In this document: piece after piece, positions 14,229 through 15,717 of the stretch
Layout: the number at the start of each line of letters is the position of its first letter
Numbering within the stretch: the stretch's first letter is position 1
NCBI GenBank assembly: GCA_913057885.1
Contig: CAJXOI010000004.1
Span: 1-15,717 of the forward strand
DNA: 15,717 nucleotides
Direction of reading: 5' to 3'
Source of the DNA: an uncultured Micavibrio sp.
GTDB taxonomy: Bacteria; Pseudomonadota; Alphaproteobacteria; Micavibrionales; UBA1664
The notes under the pieces: model-generated
What the model saw: the letters and a program-made list of their open reading frames with translations, nothing else
What the model was told of the DNA's origin: nothing
The model's database searches: none
Program-made: the position numbers and the translations under genes

Positions 14229-14486
14229 ATGCCAAAAATGAAAACGAAATCAAGCGCGAAAAAGCGCTTTAAGGTCACAAAGACTGGTAAGGTTAAGGTT
14301 AAACAGGCCAATGCCCGTCACATGTTGATGAACAAACCCACAAAAAGAAAGCGTCAGGCCCGCGGCACAACCGTGATGTGCAAGCCGGATGCACGTATCG
14401 TGTTGCGCTCTTTCATGCCGTATCAACGCAAAAAGGCGTCACGAGTTTCATCAAATGATAATTCAAATAATGGAGGGCAAAGCTAA
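14229..14486 (+). CDS. rpmI: 50S ribosomal protein L35, with extended C-terminus
   Basis: The start [20 protein letters not shown] and later [10 protein letters not shown] are diagnostic for L35. From the ATG at 14229 the protein has 85 residues. The family usually has about 64-67 and ends near the FMPYQ position here (about 62-66), so the last 19 residues or so (RKKASRV, then a Ser/Asn/Gly-rich end) are an extension. I reject the upstream in-frame ATG at 14157 because MPKMKTKS is the conserved N-terminus. The stop overlaps the rplT start by one base (TAATG), so translation is probably coupled. infC, often upstream, is absent. Confidence 0.95.
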   Translation: MPKMKTKSSAKKRFKVTKTGKVKVKQANARHMLMNKPTKRKRQARGTTVMCKPDARIVLRSFMPYQRKKASRVSSNDNSNNGGQS

Positions 14487-14854
14487 TGGCACGCGTTAAA
14501 GGTGGAGCGTCTTCCCACGCAAGACATCGTAAAGTAATTACAAAGGCCAAAGGATATTATGGCCGCCGTAAAAATTGTTATAGAACAGCCGTCCAAGCGG
14601 TTGAAAAGGCCGGTCAATATGCCTATCGCGACCGTCGCAATAAAAAGCGTAATTTCCGCGCCTTGTGGATTCAACGCATCAATGCGGCTGTGCGTTTGCA
14701 TGGTTTGACTTATTCTCAATTCATGAACGGTTTGAACAAGGCCGGTTTGGAATTGGATCGCAAGGTTTTGGCCGACATCGCCGTACGTGACGAGGCTGGT
14801 TTTAAATCAATCTGCGAACAGGCTCAAAAAGCGCTGGATAAAAAGGCTGCTTAG
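14486..14854 (+). CDS. rplT: 50S ribosomal protein L20
   Basis: L20 binds 23S rRNA early in 50S assembly. The 122-residue product begins [30 protein letters not shown] in spirit of the family (segment 1-30), then has [20 protein letters not shown] (47-66) and [11 protein letters not shown] (73-83). The basic N-terminal half followed by a helical C-terminal half is normal. GGAGGG (14472-14477) is a good ribosome binding site nine bases before the ATG, and the start overlaps the rpmI stop. Confidence 0.97.
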   Translation: MARVKGGASSHARHRKVITKAKGYYGRRKNCYRTAVQAVEKAGQYAYRDRRNKKRNFRALWIQRINAAVRLHGLTYSQFMNGLNKAGLELDRKVLADIAVRDEAGFKSICEQAQKALDKKAA

Positions 14855-14881
14855 GATTTTTGAAAAATAGATTTTATTGCC

Positions 14882-14938
14882 ATCCCCGCGAAAGCGGGGA
14901 TCTTTATTTAAACATTAAGATTCCTGCTTTCGCAGGAA
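14882..14938. repeat. Inverted pair of REP-like hairpin units
   Basis: Unit 1 is ATCCCCGC (14882-14889), loop GAAA, GCGGGGAT (14894-14901), then CTT. Unit 2 is TTCCTGC (14921-14927), loop TTTC, GCAGGAA (14932-14938), preceded by AAGA. Read on the - strand, unit 2 has the same plan as unit 1 (stem, GAAA loop, stem, ATCTT), so they are inverted copies 19 bases apart, like a BIME. Unit 1, followed by CTTTATTT, may also end rplT transcripts. Confidence 0.85.
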
Positions 14939-14955
14939 AAGCAAAATGCTATAGT
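14927..14955 (+). promoter_or_regulatory. Candidate promoter placing pheS initiation at its ATG
   Basis: TATAGT (14950-14955), preceded by TGC, is a good -10 element. The -35 at 17-base spacing (CTTTCG, 14927-14932) is weak and lies inside the second REP-like unit. Initiation would fall at about 14961-14963, directly at the pheS ATG. Confidence 0.35.
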
Positions 14956-14962
14956 AGCCTTT

Positions 14963-15717
14963 ATGAACGCAAAAGATTTAAAACAAGACCTTCTTCAAAA
15001 AATTGCTGCCGCCAATGATTTGGGAGAATTGGATGACGTGCGCGTCACCGCCCTTGGGAAAAAGGGAAAAATCACCGAACTGATGAAGGGGCTTGGCAAA
15101 ATGTCGCCGGAGGAACGCAAAACCGAGGGTGCGGCACTGAATGTCATTAAGGACGAAATCGCCGCCAAATTGGATGAACGTCAAAAGGCACTGAAAAAGG
15201 CCGCGATGGAAGAAAAACTGGCGACTGAAACAATTGATATGACGCTTGAGCCGCGGCCGCAACGTCAGGGCACAATCCACCCAATTACACAAACAATGGA
15301 TGAAATGATTGCCATTTTTGCCGATATGGGGTTTTCCATTCATGATGGGCCGGATATTGAAGATGACTTTCACAATTTTACGGCGTTGAATTTTCCACCC
15401 AAACACCCGGCGCGGGAAATGCAAGACACATTCTTCCTGCCCGATGTCGAAGGCAAGGAAGGGGACGAAGCCAAACGATTATTGCGGACGCATACTTCCA
15501 CCTGTCAAATCCGCGCGATGATGGAATTGGGCGCGCCTTTGCGCAAAATAGTTATGGGTCGTGTTTATCGTGCCGAGGCCATGGACACAACGCACAGCGC
15601 GATGTTTCACCAAATTGAAGGGTTGATGATCGATAAAACAACCCATATGGGTCACCTCAAGGGGATTATGAAGACATTTTCGGAAAAATTCTTTGACGTT
15701 GATGATCTGCCCATCCG
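14963..15717 (+). CDS. pheS: Phenylalanyl-tRNA synthetase alpha subunit (3' partial)
   Basis: PheS carries the catalytic core of the alpha2-beta2 enzyme that charges tRNA-Phe. The first 251 residues are in the window and the frame runs off the right edge. The N-terminal coiled-coil domain (about 1-90) includes LGKKGKITELMKGLGKMSPEERK (31-53). The catalytic domain begins at HPITQTMDEMIAIFADMGF (106-124), with NFTALNFPPKHPAREMQDTFF (138-158) and class II motif 2 GRVYRAEAMDTTHSAMFHQIEG (199-220). The segment RTHTSTCQIR (175-184) has TC where relatives usually have PV or GV. No Shine-Dalgarno precedes the ATG, and the next Met (residue 41) would delete the conserved N-terminus. It follows rpmI-rplT in the usual gene order; pheT is expected beyond the edge. 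Confidence 0.96.
   Translation, partial: MNAKDLKQDLLQKIAAANDLGELDDVRVTALGKKGKITELMKGLGKMSPEERKTEGAALNVIKDEIAAKLDERQKALKKAAMEEKLATETIDMTLEPRPQRQGTIHPITQTMDEMIAIFADMGFSIHDGPDIEDDFHNFTALNFPPKHPAREMQDTFFLPDVEGKEGDEAKRLLRTHTSTCQIRAMMELGAPLRKIVMGRVYRAEAMDTTHSAMFHQIEGLMIDKTTHMGHLKGIMKTFSEKFFDVDDLPI

Noticed and set aside
1..15717. CRISPR arrays, insertion sequences, integrases, attachment sites
   Set aside because: No spaced direct repeats, transposase motifs or tRNA-linked integration signals were seen on either strand.

Overview
The window looks like a core-genome stretch of an alphaproteobacterium. Evidence: a DivL-type kinase with tyrosine in place of the phospho-accepting histidine, a small protein resembling the alphaproteobacterial ATP synthase zeta subunit, HolC of the alphaproteobacterial type, an rpe-heparinase II/III pair, and a NavMs/NavAb-like sodium channel. 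GC looks moderate (mid-40s percent by eye). A Micavibrio-like or other deep-branching lineage is possible, but that is a guess. No transposase, integrase, CRISPR array, rRNA or tRNA was found. Genes are densely packed, and no gene-free stretch reaches 300 bases.

Left part, + strand (1-4837): the 3' part of divL overlaps holC by ATGA. Then come rpe, a heparinase II/III-family gene that appears cut 24 codons short by an in-frame TAA, and an Hpt phosphotransfer protein. Next (4838-5779) is secE-nusG with its own promoter candidate and leader. It is closed at once by a strong intrinsic terminator, so it is separated from the usual rplKAJL-rpoBC genes.

Middle, - strand (8436 to 5778): a tight three-gene unit read leftward encodes a cation diffusion facilitator, a divergent glucokinase-family protein and a bacterial voltage-gated sodium channel. 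Both the transporter and the kinase show a substitution at a key site. An inverted repeat built from three 9-base units per arm separates this unit from the divergent rlmB.

Right part, + strand (8528-15717): rlmB; a 56-codon orphan gene with a palindrome near its putative promoter and its own terminator; a zeta-like small protein; full-length polA with both exonuclease domains intact; a region with a near-consensus promoter followed by two tetraloop hairpins (candidate small RNA or attenuator); an AT-rich NYN-domain nuclease gene that looks acquired, two bases ahead of gpt; then rpmI-rplT and the start of pheS, with an inverted pair of REP-like hairpins between rplT and pheS.

Most genes are housekeeping (translation, replication, transcription, sugar phosphate metabolism, cell-cycle signalling). 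The least explained elements are the 12895-12991 RNA candidate, the NYN gene, the two inverted-repeat elements, the 56-residue orphan protein and the interrupted heparinase gene. I did not find a complete new multi-gene system.
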